Source: Parascedosporium putredinis
Taxonomy: Eukaryota; Ascomycota; Sordariomycetes; Microascales; Microascaceae
NCBI GenBank assembly: GCA_949357655.1
Contig: CASHTG010000019.1
Coordinates: 1,488,001-1,552,000 of the forward strand
Length of the DNA stretch: 64,000 nucleotides
Reading direction: 5' to 3'
The notes beneath the pieces are model-generated. The model made no database searches, had not been told where the DNA came from, and was given only the letters and a program-made list of their open reading frames with translations. Of the stretch, positions 22,429-37,600 are shown one piece after another. Position 1 is the stretch's first letter; each line of letters begins with the position of its first letter. Both the position numbers and the translations under genes were made by a program.

Positions 22429-25400
22429 GAGATTTGTTCATATGGGGACGGGCGGGAATGAGTGCAGGGGATGTGCCGCAATGTTGGCTCTAAGTTGGCT
22501 CAAGCCCAGATTGAATGAGCCGAGAGGATATCAGACAAGGAGCTGGGGGATGATCGAAGAAGAAAGGCTGGAGGGGAGAGGGGGTGTAGAAGTAGAAGAA
22601 GAAGAAGGCGAAGAAGAAGACTTGAAAAGGCCTCGATGTTGGGAGATAATCCTCAATAACGGGAATCTGGAACTCGAGGCGGATGGAGCCGGGACTTATA
22701 CGTAGTCGACCAGGGACCAAAGAAGAAGTAGGCAAGAATGGATCAATATGGATGGGTTGGAGGCAGGCCAGCCTTTGGGTTACAGCTCCGGATCATTGAA
22801 GTGAAGGTGTAAAAAAGCCCTATACAAGTTAAATGGGGTTGGGGGTATTAGAGTTAAGTACGTCCTATTAGTGACGGCCGATTTTCAGGAAGAGGCGCAT
22901 CCATTGAGGACAGGGGCGTCCCTAGGCACCCCTCCTCCAGGGAGGGTGCGTGAACAAAACGACCACGATCTTAAAGACCGAGAGCGAGTGCGGCAGCAAG
23001 ATCGTTTGAGCGTGGACGAGGGAGGGGCCTGACTGCCTGCTTGACAGCTCCTCGAGAGCGAAGACGAGAAACAGGGACCCTTGGGGATTGGGGGAGTACA
23101 CGGGTACCAGCCTAAGGCGTGGACTCGATAGGTGTACGCCGAGGGCTGGCTATCCTGTATGCTTCCTTGTCGTTCGCGAGCATGAGAGAGAAGAACCTGG
23201 GGCCGCTAGTACTTTGCATTGCATAGGAGGAACGTCTGGTGGAGCCAGGCGTCCAGGGAAGAAAGACAGGTACTAAGTTACAGCCTCGGTATAAGTGAAA
23301 GTACACGCTCAAGGTACCTCTTGAGTTGCAAAGTACTCGGGCCCAAGTCTTGCGACCTCGCGCGGCCTCAGAGGCGCAAAAGCATCTGGAAGTTAAGCGC
23401 CGGCCTTGCCTGTCAAACTCAGTGATGGTGGCCCATTGTCCATGTTGTGCGTCCGACGGGGAGCAACGGGACTGGAGAGCTGGTGCTTCAAGAGCTACAG
23501 TGAGAGAGAGGCGGATCTTGGGTCGCAGACTCGTACTGATGGGGGATAAAGGAAGGGCATATGCGGGCAAAGCTATAACAAACCCCGAAGGGCGACGAAC
23601 GTGACATGACCCAACCTATAATGGCTTAGGGGCCTTTCCCCTTCTGCGTTCGTTCAGTTAGGAAGAAAAGGGAAAGAAAAGCCAATTCCACCTTCGACAC
23701 GAGGCGGAGGGGGGGGATGAGAATCTTGAAAAATGAGAAAAGAAAAAGAAGAAGAAAAGAAAAAAAAAAAAAGAAAAAGAAAGTAAGAGAAGAGTAATAC
23801 GTTGAACTGAATGGGGTTACAGGGTTGGCTTGGGAAGGTGGGGAGGAGAAAACCCTCATTTTGCGCACCTCCCTCGTCTCATGGACCCGAAGAGAGGTTG
23901 TTCAATGAGAGGGGTCTACGTAGCAGCTCAGGCGGGTCACGGCCGGGGTGTGGCAGGACTTCGAGCCGGGTGCTAGGATCAGGTCTCGAAGGAAGGTACT
24001 GAGAGGTACGTACAGATCCACCCCTTGTGTTTGTGTCCCCCAACTGATCCTCTCTCCCGGGAATAAAAAAGAAGAGGAAAAAGGGAAAAAGGGAAGAAAG
24101 GAAAGTACAAAGTTCGTGATGGCCGTATGGTAGGGGAACATGACGCGATGGCCGTTTGACGTACTCTAGTTCTGGGATAGTACGACGGGAAAAGGTAGAA
24201 AGTACGACTCTGGTTTTGGTATTTTCTCTAGAGCTTCTGGCCGACCTGCTCTTGCCTTGCCCATCCGCAAAAGGTCACCCGCCCATGGGCGCACAAAAAT
24301 CAGCTCTAGCGCGTTTCTGGTGCGGGTCGTTCTTTGTTCTGGACGAGCACTTGAGGTCCTCGCCTTTCTTCTTGCCTTGTTTCTGTGCTGGAGCCTGTGG
24401 CTTGGCCACCATCCCCCGATAGCATCGTGGCAGTCTCGGGCCGGGATGTTCTTGTCCTTTCATGAATCCACTCTCAAAAGGGCAGATCTTTGGCTTTGCG
24501 ATCATGGCCGCCTCGCGCAAGGCATCCTCGAGTCGTTGGTTCAAGGGAAAAGAATATGATGGACAATCAATAATTGAACAGTTAATGACCAGAATTAAAA
24601 TCACGGAATAGCTTTCTCCTCACGTCCCATCCCCTTCATGTCGTTGGCGTAGAAAGAGAAATGGTGGAGTGCGCCGAGAAATTGCGTACCCATTCCCCAT
24701 GCTGTCAAGGAACACTACATGTGGCAACCCAGATCGGAGGACGCCCTCTTCCTCGAGGAAATCTGGCAGGTGGCACCGAGAAACTCCAGTCATTCATCTG
24801 TGTTGGTATGACAGGGCCTCACAATCGCGAATGGAAGCAATTTGAACCCAGGAATAGAATCGGAGGCGCAATGAGGACCTCAGGCGCAGGAATTACCGCG
24901 ACCACCACCGGCTGCTGACTATCTCCAGAAGAACTCCCGCGCTTGTATAACGTCCCTTCATATCGTGGCTGATCTCGAAGGCATGACGCTCGTATCACTC
25001 CCAAACTGGATGAGTTGATGACGGCAGAGCGGACAAGTCAGAGAGTGCGCGCGCGGTCAACGCGCTATTAACGAGGACTGAGGGGAAGTAACGTGCCTGT
25101 CTGCTCAAAGTATTCAGACTTTTGTGCCTGAAAGCAGTGGGCATCTCCTCCAGTTGAGTCAAGTGGGTACCTTGCAAGGGTGCAGGTGGATCCTAGTTAC
25201 ACCTACCTTCCATCTCGCTTGTGTAACCGTATTTCACACTGTCTTGTCCGCCTCGCCCTTTGTTTAAGCTACACACAAACGCGTCAAATCAAATATTGAA
25301 CAGAGAGTGTCCAGGCATTCATCGGTTGATTTGAACTCTGAACTGATGGGGAAAGGGGGCGTTGACATCAATTGCTACCGGGGAGTGAGGATTTTATGTA

Positions 25401-25568
25401 TCGTCAATTCGTGGATCCGCGAGACGGCGGAATTTCTCCGGTCCCTTGGACTCTTTTTCAGCTCATTCGTCGGTGTTTGAGAAAGAAAAGCAAGGTCAAA
25501 AGCTGAAGACGGCGCGCTGACGGGTGCGTTGCCTGTTTTGTTTCTTGGCTGTTCTCTTGTTTTTTTTT

Positions 25569-25604
<36 letters not shown>

Positions 25605-28600
25605 TTTTTCGTTTTACGTCCTTGCTGCAATGTGTGAGATGGTGGGTGTTCTCCTGACGGTCGCGGCGTGGCGTTCGACATGGGGGCAGAACAATCCCGC
25701 ATCATCCCCTGACCTCCCTCCATAACACATCGCCCTTCCCGAAGCTAACAATCAGACTACACGAAAGTGCCGAATTGCAAGGTTGCAAAAAGAACATTGA
25801 AGATGATGTGAAGAAAATCACGTTTCTCCAAGGAACCTCAATTCAAGTGACGAAATCATCTAATAGGGAGGGGCTGGATGATGCTGTTAGGGGCTAAACG
25901 AGGGGCACAATTATTGTTGCTGGGGCTTGGACACGGCAGCAGCTGCCATCATCACTGTGGCGTCGCCTTGTACCGAGACCCTCAAACCCCTCCTCCCTCC
26001 AGAGGAGTCATAATCAGAAGACCCCTCAGGTCTCGATGGGATTTGAAGTCGTTTAGCGCACCTTGTGGGGCTGGCGCCCCCTCCCCGGATCAGTTCATCT
26101 TTTTCTGCGAATGCTTGATGTGGATCTATCACCGTCTACCCTCCTCTTTCCGCCATCCTCCGCCTTACTCCATGACGCAATGATTATTCAAATAGCCATG
26201 ATGACATGGGGAGACCCTCTAGTCCCGGCGCGGATTTCTCGGATGCTTGCGACTGCAGAGCTTATCGGCTTATGGCTTCTCGATTTATGGAGTGTTTTCT
26301 GTATTGAGTCACATCAGAAGGACCTCGCGTTGTACAGGTTAGGGAGGGGCGGATAAGATGCTGTACTACACCATCGACTGCGTAGACACTGATCTGTGTG
26401 GAAGACTTCCTTAAAAATTCTGTAGTTTTAGGCAGCTCGGCTCAGGGAAAGCAACTCTGACCGATTTCCGCACATATGGGTCTGAGATCCGGTAGGCGGG
26501 CACACCTCGCCGCATTTCTAGGATCCACCCATTGATTCCACGTCGAGTCGAGAATCAGCACTGGCGAACACCCATCACAGTTTATTCGCTGGTTTGCCCT
26601 GGCTGCCTTTGTTGTGGAGCCGACCCCGACGCTGATCAACGAGATACCTTGCAGCTAATCGTTGACGTCCCCAGAAGGGAAGGGAAGCTCGCATCACCAG
26701 ACAACGAAGCGGGCTTGGCTCGTGAGCAGCAGGAGGCTAAGCCAAGCCCGGAGCCGACGCAAGCCAGGATTTTAGAATTAGCAGGCTCGATAGCGATGCA
26801 TGGATCTCTGGATGGATCCATTGACCCTTGAGATCACGGAGCATCTCGGAAAAGGCCCCTGCCTCGCCGTTGCCTTCAAACGAGAAAGCACGGGCGGGAG
26901 CGTTGACACACTCTGGAGAAGTCGAACGGTGTTGAGGGCATGGGGACGGTTCTGACCCTCTCAAGGTCCGTCTGAAGACCCCCCATGAGAAATTTGGGAT
27001 GAGTTCAGACATGGGGCCCCTGCTGGACGTGGCATGGCTCGACATTTGATTTGATCGGGGAGATGCACTGGCTTGCTGGACCGCGGTTTTGGTGGGGGTG
27101 GCAGGGGCGCGATCCAAACCTGGCATCAACTCTTTCCCTCCAAAGATTTCAGTCATCCACGACATAGCAAAACGTTGGATATTCACCCAAAAGAAGAGCT
27201 GCCATATCAATCCCCATTTTCCCCTCCTCAGATCATAATGAAGCCGCAACTCCAAGAGAGTAAACCTGGTGGTAGGAGAGGAAGGGGCGCGGATTGATAC
27301 CGGCCAGACCCTCTGAAAATGCGAAGTGGTTGAAGCTCCGCAAGACAAGAAATTGGTGGAAGGGGAAAAGTAAGGGAACCCCGCCCAAAAGCCCTCCCCC
27401 ACGCCACACGCACACAGACATCACACACCAAAAGATTGCGTCGAGCTGGTGTGTGCCTGAGAGTTACTTGTAGGCTAGATCTCTCGAAGAGTCTTGTTCT
27501 CCTTTCTTTGGAAAGAATACGACAAGAAGGGAGCGAATCATTGTAGGGGTTGCCATCGGGTCGACAAGTGCGGCAAGTCCTCATGACGGATCCATTATTA
27601 CCCCCATGACGGAAAAGACAACACAAACAGTCTGGCTTGGGTATCCCCTACTTTATTGGATAGTAAACATGCCGAGAACGGAATGCCAGAGCCCGGACTA
27701 TCTGCATAACGCACGGCGACCTTCCACTACTGCGAATAGCCTAGCTGGATGCATCTTGGGAATCTCCGCGCTCCGCAACGCCTAGGTTAGGGCCCGGTAG
27801 AGCCCTGTTCATTGAATCTTCCAAATATATTGAAAAGGATTGGGTCCAATGTTTGGTTGACGTACGCCTGCTTTGCATGCTCGCCGTCCATGTAGCGTAT
27901 CGTGTTTGGAATTGAGCCCGCATCGCTTGTCGGGATCACTGTATTGATCGTCTCTGCTGCATCACATCCACCACACAACGCACGACGCGAACGGCATTGA
28001 GGTGCCAATCCACGAGTTGTACTCGCAAAGTCCCGCCGACTTCCGGGAGGCCAAGGGAAGAGAAGAAGAAGAAGAAGTAAACCGAAAAAGAAAAGTCGGA
28101 CTGGAAAAGTGCCTCTCGAGGGGGTGGAGCACACAAGGCAGGGAAAAGGGACGTTCGGGTACGCCCACCACTCAAAAATAGTTGATCATCTCATCTCGGC
28201 ACCACAATGCGGTCCTCCTCGCAGTTTGCCTCGACGGAAGGAGCAACCTTCGTTCCGAAGACCACCCCAGCAGCGCGCGAGCCCAGTCCACTGCTCTGTG
28301 ACTTGGCCATTGTTTAAAACGAGTGTCCCGAGGTACACTGTGCCAATATTCGGCTCGGGTGCATCACACGTCGTTCACTGCCCACTTCTCATGCGGTCGT
28401 GCTTTCCGGGCCACTCACATTCCTCAAATCAGCAGAGGCGTGCGTCTGAACCAGACTGTCGGGTCGTCGGTGAACAGGGGTCATCACACTCGGAGCATTG
28501 AGCTTGCGCAATCATTGGTGCTGACAGCTTGCGAGGTGGGGCGAAAAGACGGCGGTGTCCAATAAGAGTTTTTTTTGGCAGCGAGGACCTTTGGCTTCCA

Positions 28601-31600
28601 GAGTCGTGACTTCTACATACGCGCGCGTTAACTCCGGAAGGAGGCTTGCCTATTGGCCTCACTGTGAAGTTGTTCTGTGGCCCCTTCCACACCCGTCACC
28701 AACATGCGTCCACTAATGTTCTAGTGCCTCGTGGCCCCCTCTTCCCGGCTTCTTCGCTCTCCCTTGGGGGCCTCTGCGCTCAACGCTGATCTATTGATGA
28801 GACTCTTGCTCCGACATCGAGACAAATCCCACGGCCCCCGAAGGCCCATCCGCGCGCCCGCGGCTGTCGACCCTCGTTGGTCGTGGAGTTGGTCTTTTTA
28901 TTTCATGACACGTCGCCTTGTCTGTATTTGGCCTCGCATCCGCAATAAATTCTTTGAACAGCCGCTCAGAGAGGGCCGAGGGTGTCACTGTCAGGCATGA
29001 TGCAACCCGAGGGCTTTCAAGCAGCAAAGCATCGCATTGCGGGCCTGGCCCGACCGTTTGGTTCCGTCACCCTCGGGCACAATTCGGCGGTGATATTAGC
29101 CTCTTTTCAGAGCATCGCTTAGCTTCTCTTCTCCTTTTCTTTCCTTTTCTCTCTGTTCTTTTTGCGTCTGGCTGCCTAGCACCAGCACCAAGCCCCCCTC
29201 CTTCTCCGCGATTTCGCCCGTTTCACGGAGGCAGGGCATGCGCGGTCCTGCGTCTGTTTGTTCCGCAGGGTATAATGTCTTCTTTTTTCCATTTCTTATT
29301 TTTCTTTTCATCCAAGCGCGGGTACCCCTTGGGGGCTCGATCCCACAGCTACGATATGCAGTCTACCAAGCGGATATGATATTCGAGTCTGTTACGCAAA
29401 TAGTCGGAGTCGTGGGGCCGACGCTTGTGAGAGGCTGGACTAAGGGCATACACACAGCCCATGGCCCAGATTGCATGGTAAAGAATATACGCATATACGA
29501 TACAATGTGGGAGTGGATTCTCCTCTCCACCATTCATGCCTCATCCCGTACCCCCTTGGCAAGCTTATCTGTTGGCTGTGGCTGAAACACCACCCTACCT
29601 AAACTGGTATTTTACGAGCGACAAATTGGGGGCTCTGGACGAAGAAAAAAGAAAAAGAAAACGGGCCGCTTGTTCGACGAGTTCCTAAAGAGCTCATTAG
29701 CCCGTTCTATGCCAGACACTGCGTATTCACTAGACACATCTGCGAGGGCAAAATCTTCTCTAACAATAGACCCAACGGCATAAGTCATGGAGGGGCCACT
29801 CGGGGGCTAACTATACAAAGGAGGGAGAGGAATTCATCAAGAAGTATGCATCATGTTCAAGGTATCTCCTAGTGTAGGGACGGCCACTAGATATGAAGTC
29901 CTCTCCTTAGCATTACCCAACCTCGACTGTTGCATCGAAAGGGTAAAGGGACCCACCGCCGTCGACGTGTCAGGCTCGGCACACTTGTGGGCAGGCCACT
30001 GATTGGAAAATAGGCACAATCTCCCTTCCTAAGCCGCGTCCAGCTTTTCCCCTCTTGATTCCCACAACGGTACGGAAGACAAGTCCAGAACCCAAACTTC
30101 ATACGACCAAGGTTTATGGTGTTGTGACGTTTCTCCCTTGCTACCCTTCCCTCCCCCGTTGGAGTGTGCCTTGAGTCAAGCGTTGATAGGCAAACCAATG
30201 AAGGCGATGGCCTGCTTCATGGGTGATGTGCCAGTCACAGCATCCATTCCACAAGACAAGTCGATGTTGTGAAAGGTGACTTTCCCAAAGCCGCGGGCCG
30301 CACACCCTAGTGGGTGGGTTGTCATGGAGAGAGACATGCGGTATTAAGCACAACCGGAGGGGAACTGGAGTTGGATGTAGTGCTGCCACGAAGCGTTGCG
30401 GCCCTGGGCTCACGTATTACCCGCGGCATATTGCCGCCGATTGTGAATGTCATGGTCTGTTGCCAAGGCATCTTCCCTCCTGTCGCATGTCGTCTTGCGC
30501 CGATTCGTGTCCTCCTCTTGTCAGGGTGGGACTGGTGTTGACAGGAAGAGTCGCATACCTGGTGGCCGGCACTATCAGCATAATTCCGGGAGGGGCCGTT
30601 TTTGATCGTGTGTGGAAGAATTTTAGTCTACTACTGAAGATATCTTGGGGGTAGCAAGGCTATGTTGGTCACGATGCCTTGCCTGGCCGAGATCCCTGAG
30701 GCCATCCCGGGCTCGGCCTTCAACGAGCAAAGTCCGGCAAAATTCGCACCGCCAAGTTCGTGTGTTGCACGGCGCCGTGTTCTCTAGCGCGAACCATCCT
30801 GGTCTGATATAGGTGGGGCATCGATGCTGCCAGGAAAATCAGCGCATAGGCGAAGATGCTGCCTCTCGATCGATGATTGCTGCTATCCCGGGGAAACAAC
30901 CCCCTCTCCCTTTCCCAACACAGTTTTGCTCGTTTAACGACCGGGCAGCAAGGTGCGGCAAACCTTTACCTGGTGCTGCCAAGGCACACTCTGGCCCAAG
31001 ATTGAACGTGTCTCCCATCTTGCGTTACAAAACTAGCAATGCGGGGGATGATCCGGCGCTTAAATCTCGAGGTGGGTGCCGGCCAACGCCCCTTGCTGGT
31101 CAAGAATGAGGTCACCCTCGCCCAGCGGTCACTGCATGCGGCCACCCTTCAGCTGCAGATATGGGTGTTCAATTCGGTTAACACAGGTCCATTTTGCTTG
31201 CTTGGGTCCCTCTTTTTTTTTTGTCTTGTCTCTTGCCTACTTTCTTATTTCTCTTTGGGTTGAGAGGCTGCTTGCTTTGGGCTGTGGGTGGTACCTGGGC
31301 TCAGGTCAACGGTTGTTAGTTTCGGCTTTTTGGCTTTTTTGGCACGATGCAACGCGCCTCTCGCGTCAGTGCCGATAACTAACAGAGGGGACTAGGGCGT
31401 GCATTTACAATGCAAAACTTACAAAACAACGGGGAATCTCCCAAAGCGTGCCGGTTCGGATAGTGTAGATGCGAGCATGAGGACGGTGCGTAGAAATGGC
31501 GTGCATTCGTGTATCAGGGCGCTTGAGCTGCCCCTTCAACACTCTCGTTGGCAGGATTTTGCCGCGTTGGGGACCTGCACGCTTCGTGCTCGCTTCAAGC

Positions 31601-34600
31601 TTTGGGTATTTTTGCGACCAGAGATGGAGTGCGGGGATTTGCGCTTACGCTTACGGCAAGTAATCTACATAAGCTTGTTGTGAATGTTACCGTTGTACGT
31701 GCTTTTGACAGCTTTGATACGGCTGCACCGTTCTTTTACACTCTTCCTGGTGATAGGGCCAATGTAATGTGGCTCTTGTCTCAATTGACCGTGCGCCACA
31801 TAGTTCACGAGAAATTAGGAGGATACTAAGCTTGTTTTGGCTTTCAAAGACATCTCGCGGCTGGTATTAATGGCCAAGAAGAAAAGGTCTGGTCCCATTG
31901 AAGCATCCACTGGCCTGTCACGAACGGCCCTCCTTCGAGGCGAGAATACAGTTGGGTGCCGGTGCCATTGTTGTCCGCATGCGGAGGGAAGAAGATTAAC
32001 ATGCTACGTTGGGCGCGTGGAAACGGGTTCCACGTCAAAGTTCAAACCAACTGTCCCGCACGCATTGGCGCTCGCTCAGCTCGGCTATCGAGACAACAAA
32101 CCAAGATATACACGGCACACGACAGCAGATTGCAGCGGGATGTAAGCGGAAAGCGAAATGTTGGCAGGTGAATTTCTATGTACGACTGTTGTTCTTTTTG
32201 TTGATCGGCTATGCTCTGTGCGCTAATACTGTGGTGCACCACTCAGTGATACCGTCGTTCCCCCAATCCCCAATCCCCCATCCCGACATGTCACAGCGTT
32301 GCATCGTCTTGCTTCCTTGCTTGCCACAAGCGCCGGGTCCCTGCCCCAACCGGTCTCTCAACGCAGGGTGTGGGTTCGTTCGGAACCTGCATGGCTCAGA
32401 AACCAACAGGCGAGAAGCACTCCATGGTATCATCATACCTTGAAGCCGATTGATCAGCTATACGCGCGAGACGGAAAGGGTGCCAGACTTTTGCCCTCTC
32501 TCATTTGTTTCTATTGTCCCTTTCGGGAGCGAGGAAGGGGTGGGGCTCTGTGTGCGGGAAACTGGTTTGGATAACACGTCCAAACGTGGACCACTGATCA
32601 ATGTGGCCGCAAACCTCATCGGCCTCAGCAAATGCTGCAGCTAAATTTTGCGACCTCGTAGACGGCCTTGGAAAAAGTAGGCGAGAAAAAATGGAAAAGG
32701 GACGAACCCCGGATGCGGCCGCGGAGGACCTAGCGAATGATGATCCGACTAGGCTGTCTCCACTGACCCGGACCTGGAGCTGCGGCCATGTTCGGGGCGG
32801 ACGCCGGACGTGGGACAATGGGATCGGGGTTCGATTGAGAGCTGTACTGAACCGAGCCAGTGGGCTTGCAGTAGGCACAAGTAGGCTCCACAACGCCGAC
32901 CAACCTGGAGAGTCTAGCCAGTATGCGCCTGAGCCGGCCAAAGAGCTGGGCCACATTTGGGTGGGGCTGTCCTTGTGGCAATTGGCGAGTTGAGCCTGTG
33001 GCGGTGCGCTGGCAACGCGGCGAATGCACCGGTAAAAGCTGGTCGCGTCAACCCCAAGCGCCAGACGAAACGGGCCCTCGATGGAAAGGCCCGGCCGCCA
33101 TGTGGGTAGTGGGTTATTGGGAAGCTCGAGAACACCTGAGACGCCACGAAATGGTGTGGAGCCTCACGCCTCACGCGATGAGGCTTGGGAGTAGCGCACC
33201 AGCTGGGGAGATTTTCGAGAAAGACGATCGTGGCTGATGGTATCGTTAGCCGACGCCGGGTGCGGGGGCCGGCGAGGCGCATTCACCAGTGCTCTTTCTG
33301 TTCTTTTTACGCCCTTTCTTCCACTCCCAATCCCGGAAGAAAGAAAGCGGGGAGCGGGGGCAGCGGCAAGGGACTTTTGGTCTTGTCTTTTCTGGAGACC
33401 GTGGACATGGGCGGCTTTCAGATCATCTTAACAAGTAGCGCTCATAGCTCGCGTGTGGAGACTTGACTCGGCCGACTTGCCCTGCGGCCGTGGACACAAA
33501 GAGAGGTTCGATCGTGGCTGAGGGCTTTGTTCCCTTTTTTTTTTTTCTTCCGGACCCCAAAGAGAACACCCGGACCCCGGCGCGCGCGCGGGAGGGGGCA
33601 GAGAGGAATTCCTGGTGTGATGAGATTGCCTACCAACCTTGCGGGAGCTGGTAATTTGTGAGCGCAAGCGAGGCTGAACACTAGATAGGACGATTTTATC
33701 ACCGTGTCTTGAGTATCTAACAAGGCCTAATCTAAAGAGAGAGAAAAGAAAGTAGAGCGGAAAAGTACGTGATATCCTATATGGAAAGGGCTCACCAGCG
33801 TCCTGGAGAATCTGCCCTATCCTGCCCTGGGGAGGAAGGAACTAGCTTTGGTCCCCCCTTCAGATTCATCCATGGTGATAGTGTGCTGTGAACAATTCGC
33901 CATGTTCCATGACCAACTTCTATCACATATCATCTCTTCCCCGCGGCTAGCTTGGAAAGGTACACATCCCAACCAAGTTTGGGTTGTGTGTACTGATACC
34001 TCGAGTAGACGAATCTTGGCCCGGCAAGGCTGACCGCCCCTGAGCTAGGCACTGACAACAGCACACGCCCTCTGGTTCAGGATGGGTCTTGAAGATGCGG
34101 TTGCGATGCCAGACGTACGTAAGTAGGGGGCCGCAGGGTCTTTTGGGAGGGGGGATAAGAGAACGACTGTTGGTTTGTCCTTGTCAGCGGGCATCTGGTA
34201 CGGGTGATCTCTCAGGCAAGACAATGGATCAATTTCAGCTCTGGATCGCCTCTACATGCGGCGCACTACTGCGAGTCCCGCTTCCCTTTTCGTTTTGGCA
34301 GACCCAACTAGCCTCATTTTTCCTCATTCGAATGATTACACGGTTGTGGCTTTCTGGCCCGTGTTCGTGAACCTGCTAGTCCCGGCTCCTGGTTCTAGCG
34401 TGTTGGTTTAGTTGCCCACCGCTCTTCAACGCTGATCGGGTTGGCACCCTCGACCAACCAACACATATAGAAGCACGTACTTTCACACGCACATACGCCT
34501 CAGTATACCCCCTCCTAGCCTCTAGTTCATTATGGTGTTTCCTTCCCCCTCTCTACTCTCAGCCTAGGGCCTTTGGTCTCTACTAAACTAAAATGTTGCA

Positions 34601-37600
34601 CAGGACAAGACGGACGCCGCCCATTTCATGTTCCTAGAGAAACAAGGCGGCCAGTGGAACTGCCCTGTCCTGTCTTCACCCAACTCATTCCCGGGCCTCT
34701 CGATCCCGCCAACACACATTCCCCTGTCGGATCCTTCTTGCCCTGTAATTTTTCTTCCTTTATCTCTTTTTCCTTTGTTCATTTAATCTGCAGCGGAAAA
34801 AGGAATCTTCCCTCCCAGACTTGCCCTTCCAACGTGGAAGAGCGCAATAGTATTGGTGCGGACAACCGGCATACGCCCCTCCCCTCTTAGATTGCGGGAT
34901 GGTGGCACGAAGATCTAGAGAGTGAGGAGAGTGGGAAGGGGCGTGGGGAGAGGAGTAGAAGAGAACTGAGGGTAGAGTGGAAAGGCACTCTGAGGATCCT
35001 TGGAATCTCCAGAGGATGCCTTTGGGAGAGACATTTCTTGCAGGGTGGAGGGGCATGCTCTACTCGACACTCAAGTGTCCCCATGTGACGGTCTATAGGG
35101 ACCACTGCATTCGAACCACACCCAGGTCCGAGTCACGTAGCGGAAAAAGGTGGCGTGAACCCAGAGAGACCATTGTCGCCTCTTCTCCGTTCCCGGTGCC
35201 TACCTGCCCTACCATGAGATTAACCCACCCTTTACCTCTGGGAGTCCTCTGCGGAGTCGTCCCGAATGGAGGAGGTGAGTGGCCATGGAGAGTACTATAT
35301 GCATGGGATGAAACAAATTGCTAGGGGAAACCTGTAGAAGAGTGGAGGGGACCGCACTAGTTTGTTCTAAGCGTGATGGGACCGCAAGGCAGACGAACAT
35401 CACATTTTCCTCTCCTGCATTGTCCCCTCTCTCCACCCTGCCCCCTCCCCTCTCTCTTATTTACGTTCTTTCTACTTCCTTTTTCCTTGCTTTCCCTTTT
35501 TCTTTTCTGCAGCAATGGAGGAAAATACACCATGCATGCGCATTCCGAGTAGGGAGGGTAGCGCATGGGGTATGGACTCTAACCTAGCTCGTTCGAGACG
35601 CTTAAACACGGGGCCAAGCGCGCAGGAACAGACGGGAACGCACGCCGGCGGCGTAGGGACGGGGAGGGTAGAACCGCATGGTCGACGCACAAGCCTACGG
35701 GCATGGGGAAAAAGTACAGTTCTGCAGACTACGGGGACACTCGTGGGTGAAGCCGTGGAAAGTGAGGAAGGGGAGGGCGCCGCCAACCCCTTGTGCGCCG
35801 GCAAGGGGAAAGGCTAGAGAATGCAGGAATCGGGCGTGCTTTCTTCATCTTTGCGCCTCCTTCCAGCTACCACGTCGTTGTTTCCTTCACCTCTGCGACT
35901 CTGTGCGCCCGTACCTCTCCTCTCGTTTGTCCCAAGAAGAGTAGATGGGTAGGAAGGGTACGCAGCCTGTCAAAGAGCTTTCGAAAAAGGGGTGTAGGGC
36001 TTAGAGTTGGAGGGTAAGGAGTGGCGGTGCGGGACGTAGAATGCGAAGTGTCTGCAACCTGGTTCTCATACAAACCTTCAGTTTCCGTATAGAAAGGAAA
36101 AGAAAAAGGTCCGTGTAGTCCTTGACATGCTGGGAGGCTTCGAGTCACATGCGTGACTCAAGCCGGTTTTCTCGGAGGGGATGGGAATGCCACCGAAGCG
36201 CTTCGGTCCGTGAATGAGGCTGGAGAAGCTCGTGTGTGTGCGCGTGTCTGTGTCCGTGTCTGTTTCTGTGTTCCCCCAACTTGTATCGGCGTCACTTGCC
36301 GTGCCGAGCCTCTGCGCCACATCTGTCGACGAGCCGGAGAAATGGCGCTGCTAGAATCCAATGCCTTTTGCGCTATCCGGGATTCCTCGCGACTGGTTTG
36401 TTGTGAGAACCCCGAGCCCAGTCCCCTGGATGCCTTGGGGATATCACCGTTCGCCATGCCGCTATAATATCCGGGTGTAAAGAGATTGGTGAGCATGAAT
36501 TCGAAATTTTTGTTTCGGGCTTTTTGGGGTTTAATTGACTAAAAAAGAAAAGACGAAAACGCGCTCTCCGCCATTCTTTGCCCTTTTTCCGCGTTAGTTG
36601 CGACGGTTAATCAAGAAAGGGCGTCCTGCAAGAAGGAGGCACGGAAAGAGATAGGCGTGGCAAGGCTCTACTCACGCGTTACACAGAGGCAGTTGCGTCT
36701 ATTTCGCGATTGAAAAAAAAAGGGGGAGAGAAATGAGGGAAAACGGGGCGTCCAACCTCCAACCGGTTACTTGGGAAGAGATTGAGGGTAGAAGAATTTT
36801 GAGGGATCATTGGTGATGGAGGCTTGGTGCGTACGCGTATAGTGGTGCTAGGTTGTGCTGTTGACCGAGCCGGTGGCCGAGGTTTTTCAAACGGGGCATC
36901 TCGTAACAACAGCCGATGGCGAGCTAGGGCCGAACTGAGGGATGTAATCTATCTTGATGGGAATATTGGTGATGTTGTGGCCAGCGGAACATGTTGGCCG
37001 AGAAGGGAGAGGCCTTGAGAGTTCAAGAGGGGGTAGCCTCCAGTCTCGTCTCGTAAAGGGGCAGACGAGGCTCAGTCGCATGGCATTCTTCTAGGCTCCC
37101 ATCCCTATCATCATGGAAAACGAGCAAGATTCGATTGATATAAATAACTATTAGCTATGGATATACGACGACGAAACGCCGAGGAGTACACAGCACGAGT
37201 GGCCCTATTACCTCCCCTCGCTCTGCTGGATATAAGACACATAATTTGATGACAGGCAAAAGGAGGATGAAAAACCCGTGAAAAAAAAGGCCTCGTAAGA
37301 CCACCCCGCCTCGTTCACGTCGTGTTTGGTTGGCCCTTTCCTCGGCTTGAGAGACTCGCGAGCGAGATGGCTCCCGTACGAGCGGACTCGGGAGCCAGGG
37401 GCCCACGGTGACCGAGGTTGGGTAGAAGATGTAGAATGCTGCAAACGTAGCTGCATGAGAAGGAGGAGGAGGAGAAAAAGAAAAAGCAAAGCCAAGCAAC
37501 CGAAAGGACACCCCGAATTCCGCCCGGCCCGGAATGATGGATAGCGCTCGAGTAGACGAGGACTCGTAGAAGATACAGACTGGAAAGAGAGCCACTTTTA

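Noticed and set aside
23370..23460. Possible 5S rRNA fragment (GGAAGTTAAGC followed by a GATGGTGGCC-like stretch)
   Set aside because: The A-box-like part resembles 5S RNA, but the expected 5' end, C-box and closing stem are not found, so at best it is a chance match or a heavily decayed relic.
26737..27402. 221-codon minus-strand ORF in the gene desert
   Set aside because: Begins with GTG, has no ATG near its head, no recognisable domain and no supporting splice structure.
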